Source: an uncultured Oscillibacter sp.
GTDB lineage: Bacteria; Bacillota; Clostridia; Oscillospirales; Oscillospiraceae
Direction: 5' to 3'
Length of the DNA stretch: 17,246 bases
NCBI GenBank assembly: GCA_902476875.1
Contig: CABSFC010000053.1
Span: 1-17,246, forward strand
Below the pieces are notes generated by a model that saw only the letters and a program-made list of their open reading frames with translations, ran no database searches and was not told the DNA's origin. The position numbers were made by a program, and so were the translations under genes. Positions 1 through 6,846 of the stretch are shown here, piece after piece; position 1 is the stretch's first letter; every line of letters begins with the position of its first letter.

Positions 1-83
1 AATCCCGGGGCGCCGGTTTGCGTCAGATCCCGCTCCAAAGCGGACGGCACCGGGACAGGCGTTCCGCGCGCCTCCCGCCGCGG

Positions 84-97
84 GGAAAAATTTTTCC
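84..97. repeat. Perfect AT-cored palindrome upstream of the ispE promoter
   Basis: GGAAAAATTTTTCC is a perfect 14-base palindrome centred about 40 bases upstream of the ispE -10 element. It could be an operator, an A-tract/UP-like activator, or the remains of a terminator from a gene left of the window. Nothing in the sequence decides between these. The rest of bases 1-125 holds no convincing gene. Confidence 0.4.
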
Positions 98-105
98 GGT
101 CCGGC

Positions 106-134
106 TTTTCCGATGGGAAGGGATATGCTATAAT
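106..134 (+). promoter_or_regulatory. Promoter of the ispE-spoIIR unit (extended -10)
   Basis: TATAAT at 129-134 is a perfect -10 and is preceded by TGC (126-128), an extended -10. A weak -35 (TTTTCC, 106-111) lies 17 bases upstream. The predicted start of transcription is near 141, giving a leader of about 30 bases before the ispE ribosome binding site GGGAGAG (159-165). Confidence 0.6.
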
Positions 135-171
135 CAGGCCGTTCAATACATGCGCGACGGGAGAGCGGATT

Positions 172-1032
172 ATGAGGCTGACAAAGCGGGCCCCGGCCAA
201 GGTGAACCTGGCCTTGGACATTTTGGACAGGAGGGCCGACGGCTACCACGACATGCGGATGGTGATGCAGACGGTGTCTCTCTGCGACACGGTGACTGTG
301 GAGGAGACGGAAGGCGGCTTCGCCCTGCACACCGACGGGGATTTCATCCCGGCGGGCAAAAAGACGCTGGAGCAACGGGCGGTGGAGGCGTTTTTCGCCG
401 CTGCCGGCCGGCCTGTGCCGGGCCTGTCCGTGACGCTGGAGAAGCGGACCCCGGCCTATGCGGGCCTTGGCGGCGGCAGCGCCGACGTGGCGGCGCTGCT
501 GCGCATCCTGCGGGACGCCTACTGCCCCGGACTGTCCGGCGCGGAGCTGGAGCGCATCGGCCTTTCCGTCGGCAGCGACATGCCCTTCTGCGTCCGGGGC
601 GGCACGGCCCTGGCGGAGGGGCGGGGCGAGATTTTGACGGACCTGCGGCCTCTGCCGCCGTGCTGGTTCGTCCTGTGCAAGCCGGATTTCGGCATCCCGA
701 CGCCATCGCTGTTCGCGCTGGTGGACGGGGGAGAGCTGCAAAAGCGCCCGGACACCGGCGGCATGACGGCGGCGCTGGAGGCCGGGGACCTTGCGGGCGT
801 GGCGGCCCGCGTGGGGAACGTCTTCGAGGAGGTCCTGCCGCCGGAGTACCACGAGGTGTTCGTCATCAAGCGCCGCCTGCTGGACCTGGGCGCCCTGAAC
901 GCCGCCATGAGCGGCTCCGGCCCCACGGTGTTCGGCGTCTTCCGGGAGCGGGAGGCCGCGGCGCGGGCGGCAAGGGCGCTGAAAGGGGACTACGCCCAGA
1001 CCTTCCTGGCGGAGCCGGTCAAAAAATTCTAA
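172..1032 (+). CDS. ispE: 4-diphosphocytidyl-2-C-methyl-D-erythritol kinase (IspE)
   Basis: This cytosolic GHMP-family kinase phosphorylates CDP-methylerythritol with ATP in the non-mevalonate (MEP) isoprenoid pathway. The 286 residues match the family length. The N-terminus carries APAKVNL with the expected catalytic Lys10. The glycine-rich ATP loop PAYAGLGGGSADVAALL lies at about 94-110. GSDMPF carries the catalytic Asp at about 136. The C-terminal GHMP motif AMSGSGPTVFG is at about 245-255. The ATG start has GGGAGAG six bases upstream and a good promoter further up. SpoIIR follows 83 bases downstream on the same strand with no terminator between, so the two are probably co-transcribed. Nothing is abnormal in the reading frame. 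Confidence 0.96.
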   Translation: MRLTKRAPAKVNLALDILDRRADGYHDMRMVMQTVSLCDTVTVEETEGGFALHTDGDFIPAGKKTLEQRAVEAFFAAAGRPVPGLSVTLEKRTPAYAGLGGGSADVAALLRILRDAYCPGLSGAELERIGLSVGSDMPFCVRGGTALAEGRGEILTDLRPLPPCWFVLCKPDFGIPTPSLFALVDGGELQKRPDTGGMTAALEAGDLAGVAARVGNVFEEVLPPEYHEVFVIKRRLLDLGALNAAMSGSGPTVFGVFREREAAARAARALKGDYAQTFLAEPVKKF

Positions 1033-1115
1033 AATCTGGAATAAAATCAAACATTTCCGTCCATGCTTCTTCCAAGGGCTGGAAGACAGCCTACATAGAA
1101 AAGGACGGAAATCAA

Positions 1116-1751
1116 GTGAAAACTTCTGAAAAATCCGCGGATAAGCTGAAAATCATAGAGATCGCCCTGCTGATCGGCCTGGCGGTGTTCCTGGCCTCCG
1201 GGGCGCTGGTCCTGCGGGCGCAGGACGACCTGGCGGACAAGGTGGTGCGGCTTCATGTGTTGGCGAACTCCGACTCCGAGGAGGACCAGGCGCTGAAGCT
1301 GCGGGTCCGGGACGTGGTGCTGGAGCGGGCCACGGAGCTGCTGGAGCAATCGGCGGACCGGCGGGAGGCCGAGGGCCTGCTGCGGGGCAATCTGCTGGAG
1401 TTGGAGCGCATCGCGGCGGAGGAGATCAGGGCCTGCGGCTATGACTACCCCGTCACCGCGGAGCTGGCGGACACAGAGTTCCCCACCAAGGAGTACGACG
1501 GCTTCACCCTGCCCGCCGGGGAGTATCTGGCCCTGCGCGTCGTTATCGGCGAGGGAGGCGGCCAGAACTGGTGGTGCGTGGTGTTCCCGCCGCTGTGTAC
1601 CGCCGCGTCGGCGGACGTGCCCGCCTCCGCGCTGGCGGCGGGCCTTTCCAAGGAGGAGGTCGGCCTGATCACCGAGGAAAACCAGGGCTACGTGCTGAGA
1701 TTCAAGGCCGTGGAGTGGTGGGAGCGGCTCAGAGAGAAGTGGGAGACGTGA
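1116..1751 (+). CDS. spoIIR: Stage II sporulation protein R (SpoIIR)
   Basis: SpoIIR is made in the forespore and secreted into the intermembrane space, where in Bacillus it triggers SpoIIGA to process pro-sigma-E in the mother cell. The 211-residue product starts at a GTG, with AAGGA about ten bases upstream; the same frame is open further upstream but has no better start. One hydrophobic segment (about residues 13-33) would serve as signal or anchor. It is followed by the hallmark RLHVLANSDSEEDQALKLRV (about 45-64), and then conserved EYLALRVVIGEGGGQNWWCV and PPLC segments. This gene implies a spore-forming host. No sigma-F-type promoter was evident in the short gap after ispE. The broken VOC gene begins four bases after the stop. 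Confidence 0.93.
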   Translation: MKTSEKSADKLKIIEIALLIGLAVFLASGALVLRAQDDLADKVVRLHVLANSDSEEDQALKLRVRDVVLERATELLEQSADRREAEGLLRGNLLELERIAAEEIRACGYDYPVTAELADTEFPTKEYDGFTLPAGEYLALRVVIGEGGGQNWWCVVFPPLCTAASADVPASALAAGLSKEEVGLITEENQGYVLRFKAVEWWERLREKWET

Positions 1752-1755
1752 AGAA

Positions 1756-2230
1756 ATGCAGATGCGCGATACGCTGTTTGCCGTGCGGGACCTGAGACGG
1801 TCTCTGGAATTCTACAGAAAGGTGCTGGGGCTGGAGGACGTCAACGACTTCGGGGCCAACGTGGTGCCGTCCGGCGGGCTGGCCCTCCAGACCCTGGACA
1901 GCTGGGCGGGCTTTCTGGAAAAGGAGCCGGGGACATCCGGTTTGGCGGGAACGACGCCGAGCTCTATTTCGAGGCCGAGGACTTTGACGCGTTTTTGAAG
2001 GCCCTGCGGGACTTTCCGGAGGTGGAGGCGGTGTGCCCGCCATTGGAACACCGTTGGGGTCAGCGGGTGGTGCGGCCGTACGACCCGGACCGGCACATCG
2101 TGGAGGTGGGGGAGAGTCCATGTCCAGGGTGGCGAAGCGCTTCCGGGACGGCGGCCTGAGCGAGGAGGGCGTGGCACGGAGGATGGATATCAGTCTGGAA
2201 TACGCGAAGGAACTGCTGAAACAGGAAGGA
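1756..2230 (+). pseudogene. VOC (glyoxalase/bleomycin-resistance-like) family gene with two frameshifts
   Basis: An intact start (ATG 1756) opens a typical VOC half-domain: DTLFAVRDLRRSLEFYRKVLGL then NVVPSGGLALQ. After EKEPG (to about 1932) the frame degenerates. The expected continuation DIRFGGNDAELYFEAEDFDAF, and later WGQRVVRPYDPDRHIVEVGES, is found in the -1 frame from 1932 to about 2117. One extra G in the GGGG run at 1929-1932 would restore it. A second shift near 2112-2120 puts a helical tail MSRVAKRFRDGGLSEEGVA in a third frame. From memory such tails follow the VOC domain in clostridial relatives. That third frame has no stop before the terminator. Uncorrected, translation gives an 80-residue product ending at 1998. 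VOC proteins are metal-dependent enzymes or binding proteins; the substrate here is unknown. The gene lies four bases after spoIIR. Sequencing error is the main alternative to true decay. Confidence 0.68.
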
Positions 2231-2261
2231 CCGCCGCCGGAAGCCCCGGCGGCGGTCTTTT
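2229..2261 (+). terminator. Rho-independent terminator of the ispE-spoIIR-VOC unit
   Basis: A perfect 12-base-pair GC stem (2229-2240 with 2246-2257, five-base loop) is followed by TTTT. It sits between converging genes. On the minus strand the hairpin is followed by a poorer T tract, so it works mainly rightward. The T tract touches the stop codon of the DUF1643 gene. Confidence 0.9.
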
Positions 2262-2872
2262 CAGCGGTTCAGGTAGGCGCTGATGTCAAAATCCAGCAGC
2301 TTTGTATCCCCCCTGAGATACAGCGGATGGTGGGGCTGGCCCGATTTCAGCAGCGGTCCGGCGGTATACCACCGGGCCCCCACGGCCTGACCGTCGGCGG
2401 CGAAGTCCCGCATACAGTCCATCAGGTAGTCCCGCTTCAGGATGATGTTGCCCCAGGCGGCCCAGACGGCGGGCTGCCTGGACAGCGACAGGAGATACCG
2501 GAACGCCTTCCGGTTCTCCGCGTGGAGCAGGGGGTTGAGGGCCGGCTCCATGTCGTCGGGCCGGGTGGCCCTCTGGGCGTAAACGTTGAACATCAGGAAG
2601 CTGTCGTACCCATTGGTCAGGGCGATGCGCTGGGCGGACTGGAGGGTCGGGTCCAAGGCGTCCGGCGCGGCGGTGGAGGGGTTGATGCCCACGCAGATCA
2701 GGGGCTTCGCGCCCCGGGTGCCCAGAATGTAACGGTATTCCGAGTATGTATTGGGGACGTACAGCCAGCGGCTGACATCATAGTCTGGCGAGGGCCGCAG
2801 GGCGGCTTCCAGCGCCGGGGCGAACAATTGCAATTGGATGGTATCGGTGGTTCCCTGGGGGATATGGGGCAT
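2261..2872 (-). CDS. DUF1643 domain-containing protein
   Basis: The 203-residue soluble protein carries the DUF1643 signature: a strand followed by VGINPSTA (about residues 60-67), a DPT motif and a run containing NGYDSFLMFNVYAQRATRP. A second conserved region reads AAWGNIILKRDYL. The family has no established biochemical role that I can name, though it occurs in many bacteria and phages, often as a single gene. No membrane segment or signal peptide is seen. The start ATG has AGGAGG about seven bases upstream and a good promoter (2902-2930), so it appears to be a one-gene unit. It converges on the VOC remnant and follows the ATL-like gene on the same strand, 67 bases downstream of it. Confidence 0.85.
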   Translation of the reverse strand: MPHIPQGTTDTIQLQLFAPALEAALRPSPDYDVSRWLYVPNTYSEYRYILGTRGAKPLICVGINPSTAAPDALDPTLQSAQRIALTNGYDSFLMFNVYAQRATRPDDMEPALNPLLHAENRKAFRYLLSLSRQPAVWAAWGNIILKRDYLMDCMRDFAADGQAVGARWYTAGPLLKSGQPHHPLYLRGDTKLLDFDISAYLNR

Positions 2873-2901
2873 GGTCGTTCCTCCTGTTTCGACTTTGTTT
2901 C

Positions 2902-2930
2902 AAAATAGCACAGACGCGGAAAAAAGGCAA
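2902..2930 (-). promoter_or_regulatory. Promoter of the DUF1643 gene
   Basis: Read on the minus strand: TTGCCT (2930-2925), 17 bases, TATTTT (2907-2902), with TGC directly before the -10 (extended -10). It lies immediately upstream of the AGGAGG site of the DUF1643 gene and within the gap after the ATL-like gene. Confidence 0.65.
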
Positions 2931-2939
2931 CGCCGCCGC

Positions 2940-3419
2940 TCACTCCAAGTTGAACAGCGCCCGCTCGTAGTCCGCCACGAAATAGCGAAGGTTTTTCCGG
3001 CCCTTTTGCAGGACCGTGTGCCCCTCCGCCTCCAGCTTTTCTTTTTGCGCCTCCGCGCCGCCGGGGTACTTGGGGTTCAGCTCTCCGTTTGCCTTCAGCG
3101 TCCGCCAATAGGGCGTTGGGTCCTCCCGGCGCTGCTCGCTGGCCCAGGCCGCGATGGAGACGAAGATGCCCGCGGTGATGGGGTCGGTGAAGTCGGCGCG
3201 GTTCGATACTGCCAGATACGCCCGAAGCGCGCCGACGGTGATGACCTTCCCGCAGGGTACGGTCTTCATCAGGGCGTCGTAAGCGGCGGGAGGCGCGAAG
3301 AACATCTTCGTCCCGCCGTATTTTGCAATGGTTTTCGGGTCGGTGACGATCTGGAGCTTCGGCATGTCCTTGCTGTCTTGCATCATCGCGTTGAAATCCT
3401 TTTGCATCTCATTTGCCAT
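2940..3419 (-). CDS. Alkyltransferase-like (MGMT-fold) DNA-binding protein without acceptor cysteine
   Basis: The 159-residue protein has the helix-turn-helix region of O6-alkylguanine transferases (VPCGKVITVGALRAYLA, about 54-70). It is followed by TPYWRTLKANGELNPKYPGG (about 102-121), which aligns with the active-site stretch PCHRVV.a.G.i of MGMT, and then by QKEKLEAEGH. The acceptor Cys of PCHRV is absent (PYWR here), so methyl transfer is not expected; the Cys in PCGKV is not the acceptor. Known ATL proteins bind O6-alkylguanine in DNA and recruit other repair factors; that this one does so is inference. About 45 N-terminal residues precede the fold. Start ATG is supported by AGGAGG seven bases upstream. 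It is divergent from the addAB operon. Confidence 0.82.
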   Translation of the reverse strand: MANEMQKDFNAMMQDSKDMPKLQIVTDPKTIAKYGGTKMFFAPPAAYDALMKTVPCGKVITVGALRAYLAVSNRADFTDPITAGIFVSIAAWASEQRREDPTPYWRTLKANGELNPKYPGGAEAQKEKLEAEGHTVLQKGRKNLRYFVADYERALFNLE

Positions 3420-3439
3420 GACTGACACCTCCTGACCAG

Positions 3440-3468
3440 AGTATAGCGCCAAAGTCCCCTTCGTGCAA
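3440..3468 (-). promoter_or_regulatory. Promoter of the ATL-like gene
   Basis: Read on the minus strand: TTGCAC (3468-3463), exactly 17 bases, TATACT (3445-3440). The spacing and both hexamers are near consensus for the housekeeping sigma factor. It is back-to-back with the addB upstream region. Confidence 0.75.
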
Positions 3469-3542
3469 TGAGACGGTTCCGAAAATTTGCCGAAACGGAG
3501 AACGATCTTGCGAAAAAAGAGGGTGCGTTGCCAGGGCGGATA

Positions 3543-3551
3543 TGGTATGAT
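3543..3551 (+). promoter_or_regulatory. Candidate extended -10 of the addB-addA operon
   Basis: TGGTATGAT (TGn plus -10 TATGAT) lies 34 bases before the addB ATG. No good -35 is found at 17 bases; the position is occupied by GTGCGT. If real, this is a moderate promoter that relies on the extended -10. Confidence 0.4.
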
Positions 3552-3584
3552 AAGAGGCGACGAGTTCGGACAAGGAGGCGCGCT

Positions 3585-6500
3585 ATGCTGAATATTCTGA
3601 TGGGCAGGGCCAAGACGGGAAAATCGGACGCGGTCCTGCGCCGCATCGCGGAGCTGGGGGATCGCACCGGCCAGATCCTGCTGGTGCCGGAGCACGCCTC
3701 CCACCAGGCGGAGGTGGACCTGTGCCGCTTCTGCGGCCCCACCGCCAGCCGCCACGCGGAGGTGCTGAGCTTCCGGCGGCTCAGCGACCGGGTGCTGGGC
3801 ATCACCGGCGGTATGGCCCAGGTGACGCTGGACGCCGGCGGCAAGCTGCTGACGCTGCAAAAGGCATTGCTGGAGATCGCGCCGGAGCTGACGGTGTACC
3901 GCCGCCCCTCCCAGAAGTCCGCCTTTTTGCGGCAGCTGCTGGACCTGTTCGACGAACTGCGGTGCTACGAGGTGACGCCGGAGGTGCTCTATGCCCAGAC
4001 CCGGGACATCACCGGAGCCACCCACGACAAGCTCCGGGACCTGAGCCTGCTGTACGGCGCCTACGAGGCCCGGCTGAAGCGCCCAGGTCTGGATGCCCGG
4101 GACCGGATGACCAAGCTGTGCGACAGCCTGGAGGCCTCCGGCTACGCCCACGGGAAGGATATTTTCATTGACGGCTTTACGTATTTTAACGCCCAGGAGC
4201 GGCGGGCGCTGGGTATCCTGCTGCGGCAGGCCCGGTCCATGACGGTCACGCTGCTGGGGGAGCCGGACAGCCAGGAGGAGATTTTCGAGGCCAGCCTCAA
4301 AACCCTGGGCCAGCTGCGCCATCTGGCGGAGGAGAACGGCTGCCCGGCAGAGGTCCGGACGCTGAAAACGGTGGACGCCACGGCGCTTGGTCATGTGGAG
4401 CGGTATTTCTTCGGCGAAAACGCGCGTTTTGAAGGGGACTGCTCCGCCATCCGCCTCCGGGAGGCGGACACGGTGTTCTCCGAGGTGGAGCAGACGGCGG
4501 CGGACATTCTGCGCCTGGTGGCGGCGGGGAAGTGCCGCTACCGGGACATCACCGTGGCGGCCCGGAACATGGGGGATTACGAGGGCGTCATCGAGACCGT
4601 GTTTGAGCGCTACGGCATCCCCGCCTATCTCAGCCGCCGCAGCGATATTCTCGAAAAGCCGGTGCTGAGCCTGCTGACCGGCGTTTTGTCCGCCATCGGC
4701 AACGGCTATGAATATGACGATATGTTCCGCTGGCTGAAGACCGGCCTGGCGGGACTGACGGCGGAGGAGTGCGACCGGCTGGAAAACTATGTCATCCGCT
4801 GGGAGGTCCACGGCCAGATGTGGCTGCGGAACGTGGACTGGGCGGAAAACCCGGACGGCTACGGCGTGCCCTGGAACGAGGAGCGCCAGTCCCGGCTGGC
4901 GGAGGGCCTGAAGGCGGGCGAGACCGCCGGTGAGAAAGTGGATGCCCTTTACAGCTTTATGGAGGAGCTGGGCCTCCAGGACGCGCTGGAGGCCCAGATG
5001 CACGCCCAGGCTGGGGCGGGCCGTCTTCAGGACGCGGAGGAGACCGCCCAGCTGTGGGACATCCTCTGCGGCGTACTGGACCAGTTCGTGGAGATTTTGG
5101 GGGACGAGCCCATGGGGCTGGACGAGTTCGCGCGGCTGTTCCGCCAGGTTCTGACGGAGTACAGCGTGGGCACCATCCCGGTGTCGCTGGACCAGGTGTC
5201 TGTCAGCGAGATCACCCGGAACGACCGCCACACGGGAAAATATCTGTTCCTGCTGGGGGCCAACGACCATGTGCTGCCGGACCCCGGCCAGAGCGGGGGC
5301 ATCCTGAACGACGACGACCGGGACGAGCTGGCCCAGCGGGGCATCGAGCTGGCCCCCACGGGCATGGAGCGGATGAGCATCGAGCTGCAAAACCTCTACG
5401 CCGCTCTGGCCCAGCCGACGGAGGGGCTGACGGTCAGCTACCCGGTGACAGACGTCTCCGGCGCCGAGCTGCGGCCCGCCTTTGTGGTGGAGCGGCTGCG
5501 GGAGCTGTTCTCCGGCTTGAGGGTCGAAAAAGAGGGAAATGACAAGGGATACCGCTTGACAGCGGCTCTGCCCGCGCTGGAGGCGGCGGGACAGGCTCCC
5601 GGCGGCGGTCTGTGGCGGTATTTCGCGGAAAACCCCGCGTTTCAGGACCGGCTGTCCGCCATGGAGCGGGCGGCGAATTTGAAGCGCGGCTCGCTGTCCC
5701 GGGCGGCGGTACGGGCGCTGTACGGCGACCGCATCACCATGTCCGCCTCCCGGCTGGAGCGGCTGCGGTCCTGCCACTTCGCCTATTTCATGGAGTACGG
5801 CCTCCGGGCAAAGCCCCGGGAGCCGGCGGTCTTCGACGCGCCCCAGATCGGCACGTTCCTGCACTTCCTGCTGGAAAACGTCACCCGGGACGTGCTGGCC
5901 CAGGGCGGCTTCGCCCAGGTGGACGACGAGGCCCTCCACGCCCTGGCGCGGCGGTACATCGACGAGTATGTGGCCCGGGAGCTCCACAACTTCCAGGAGA
6001 AAAACGCCCGCTTCCGCTATCTCTTCGCCCGCCTGCGGAACACGGCCTACGCGGTCGTCGACCAGGTGGCGGAGGAGCTGCGGCACTCGGACTTCGTGCC
6101 GCTGGAATTCGAGCTGTCCTTCGGCGACCACGGTACGCTGCCGTCGGTGGTCATCTCCGAGCCGGACGCCGAGCTGCGCATCGGCGGCAAGGTGGACCGG
6201 GTGGACGGCTGGGTGAAGGACAACAAGCTGTACCTGCGGGTGGTGGACTACAAGTCCGGCAAAAAGAAATTCGACCTGGCGTCCGTGCGGATGGGCCTGG
6301 ATATCCAGATGCTGCTGTACCTATTCGCCCTGCAAAAAGAGGGGAAGTCCTATTTCGGGCACGACATCGAGCCCGCCGGCGTGCTGTATTTTCCCGCCCG
6401 GGACGATATCCTGTCGGCGGAGCGGAACGTCCCGGCGGAGAAGCTGCGGGGCGAGCGGGAAAAGCAGCTGAAGCGCTCCGGACTGCTGCTGGCGGAGCCG

Positions 6501-6845
6501 GAGGTCCTGCGGGCCATGGAGCACGAGGCGCTGCAGGCGCCCCGCTACCTGCCGGTGCGGGTGGGGCGGGACGGCAGTCTCTCCGGCAGCATCGCCTCGG
6601 CGGAGCGTCTGGGCAGGCTGGGGGAGTACGTGGACACGCTGCTGCACCAGATCGCGGACGAGGTGCGCCAGGGCAACATCGACGCGGACCCCTGCTGCCA
6701 CAGCGAGGACGACAGCTTCTGCAAGTTTTGCGACTGGGCCGACGCCTGCCACTTCCAGGACGGACGGGACGGCGATCACCTGCACTACATCCTGCCGGTA
6801 AAGGCGGAGGAATTCTGGAAGATGCTGGAGGAAGGAGGCGACTGA
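3585..6845 (+). CDS. addB: ATP-dependent helicase/nuclease subunit B (AddB)
   Basis: AddB pairs with AddA to unwind and resect double-strand DNA ends for RecA-dependent repair. The 1086 residues fit the family. GRAKTGKS at about 7-14 is an intact Walker A. The C-terminal RecB-type nuclease shows GTFLHFLLE (His about 760), GKVDRVDG (Asp about 871) and VVDYKSGKK (Asp 888, Lys 890). Four cysteines fit the known AddB iron-sulphur cluster spacing: Cys730, then CKFC (1046/1049) and Cys1055, giving C-x2-C-x5-C. The ATG has AAGGAGG at 3572-3578. The frame extends about 39 codons upstream without a site, so this start is preferred. It ends one base before addA. Any recognised Chi sequence cannot be read from the gene. 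Confidence 0.95.
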   Translation: MLNILMGRAKTGKSDAVLRRIAELGDRTGQILLVPEHASHQAEVDLCRFCGPTASRHAEVLSFRRLSDRVLGITGGMAQVTLDAGGKLLTLQKALLEIAPELTVYRRPSQKSAFLRQLLDLFDELRCYEVTPEVLYAQTRDITGATHDKLRDLSLLYGAYEARLKRPGLDARDRMTKLCDSLEASGYAHGKDIFIDGFTYFNAQERRALGILLRQARSMTVTLLGEPDSQEEIFEASLKTLGQLRHLAEENGCPAEVRTLKTVDATALGHVERYFFGENARFEGDCSAIRLREADTVFSEVEQTAADILRLVAAGKCRYRDITVAARNMGDYEGVIETVFERYGIPAYLSRRSDILEKPVLSLLTGVLSAIGNGYEYDDMFRWLKTGLAGLTAEECDRLENYVIRWEVHGQMWLRNVDWAENPDGYGVPWNEERQSRLAEGLKAGETAGEKVDALYSFMEELGLQDALEAQMHAQAGAGRLQDAEETAQLWDILCGVLDQFVEILGDEPMGLDEFARLFRQVLTEYSVGTIPVSLDQVSVSEITRNDRHTGKYLFLLGANDHVLPDPGQSGGILNDDDRDELAQRGIELAPTGMERMSIELQNLYAALAQPTEGLTVSYPVTDVSGAELRPAFVVERLRELFSGLRVEKEGNDKGYRLTAALPALEAAGQAPGGGLWRYFAENPAFQDRLSAMERAANLKRGSLSRAAVRALYGDRITMSASRLERLRSCHFAYFMEYGLRAKPREPAVFDAPQIGTFLHFLLENVTRDVLAQGGFAQVDDEALHALARRYIDEYVARELHNFQEKNARFRYLFARLRNTAYAVVDQVAEELRHSDFVPLEFELSFGDHGTLPSVVISEPDAELRIGGKVDRVDGWVKDNKLYLRVVDYKSGKKKFDLASVRMGLDIQMLLYLFALQKEGKSYFGHDIEPAGVLYFPARDDILSAERNVPAEKLRGEREKQLKRSGLLLAEPEVLRAMEHEALQAPRYLPVRVGRDGSLSGSIASAERLGRLGEYVDTLLHQIADEVRQGNIDADPCCHSEDDSFCKFCDWADACHFQDGRDGDHLHYILPVKAEEFWKMLEEGGD

Positions 6846-6846
6846 C

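Noticed and set aside
18..1751. 577-codon plus-strand frame covering ispE and spoIIR
   Set aside because: Only the part from the GTG at 1116 (SpoIIR) is coding. The upstream part is the out-of-frame shadow of ispE, rich in Arg and Gly.
1924..1936. Programmed -1 frameshifting in the VOC gene
   Set aside because: The site (CCGGGGACA) is not a canonical slippery heptamer and no clear downstream stimulator was seen; also a second frame change follows, so decay or error is simpler.
2120..2908. Plus-strand open frame running from the VOC tail through the terminator across the DUF1643 gene
   Set aside because: It reads through a strong terminator and is antisense to a well supported gene. Only its first ~37 codons may be a VOC tail.
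2940..6131. Very long open frame on the minus strand opposite addB (over 1000 codons)
   Set aside because: Only the first-described ATL-like end (2940-3419) is real. The remainder is a GC-rich antisense shadow of addB with low-complexity Gln/Arg/His/Leu-rich translation and no ribosome binding site.
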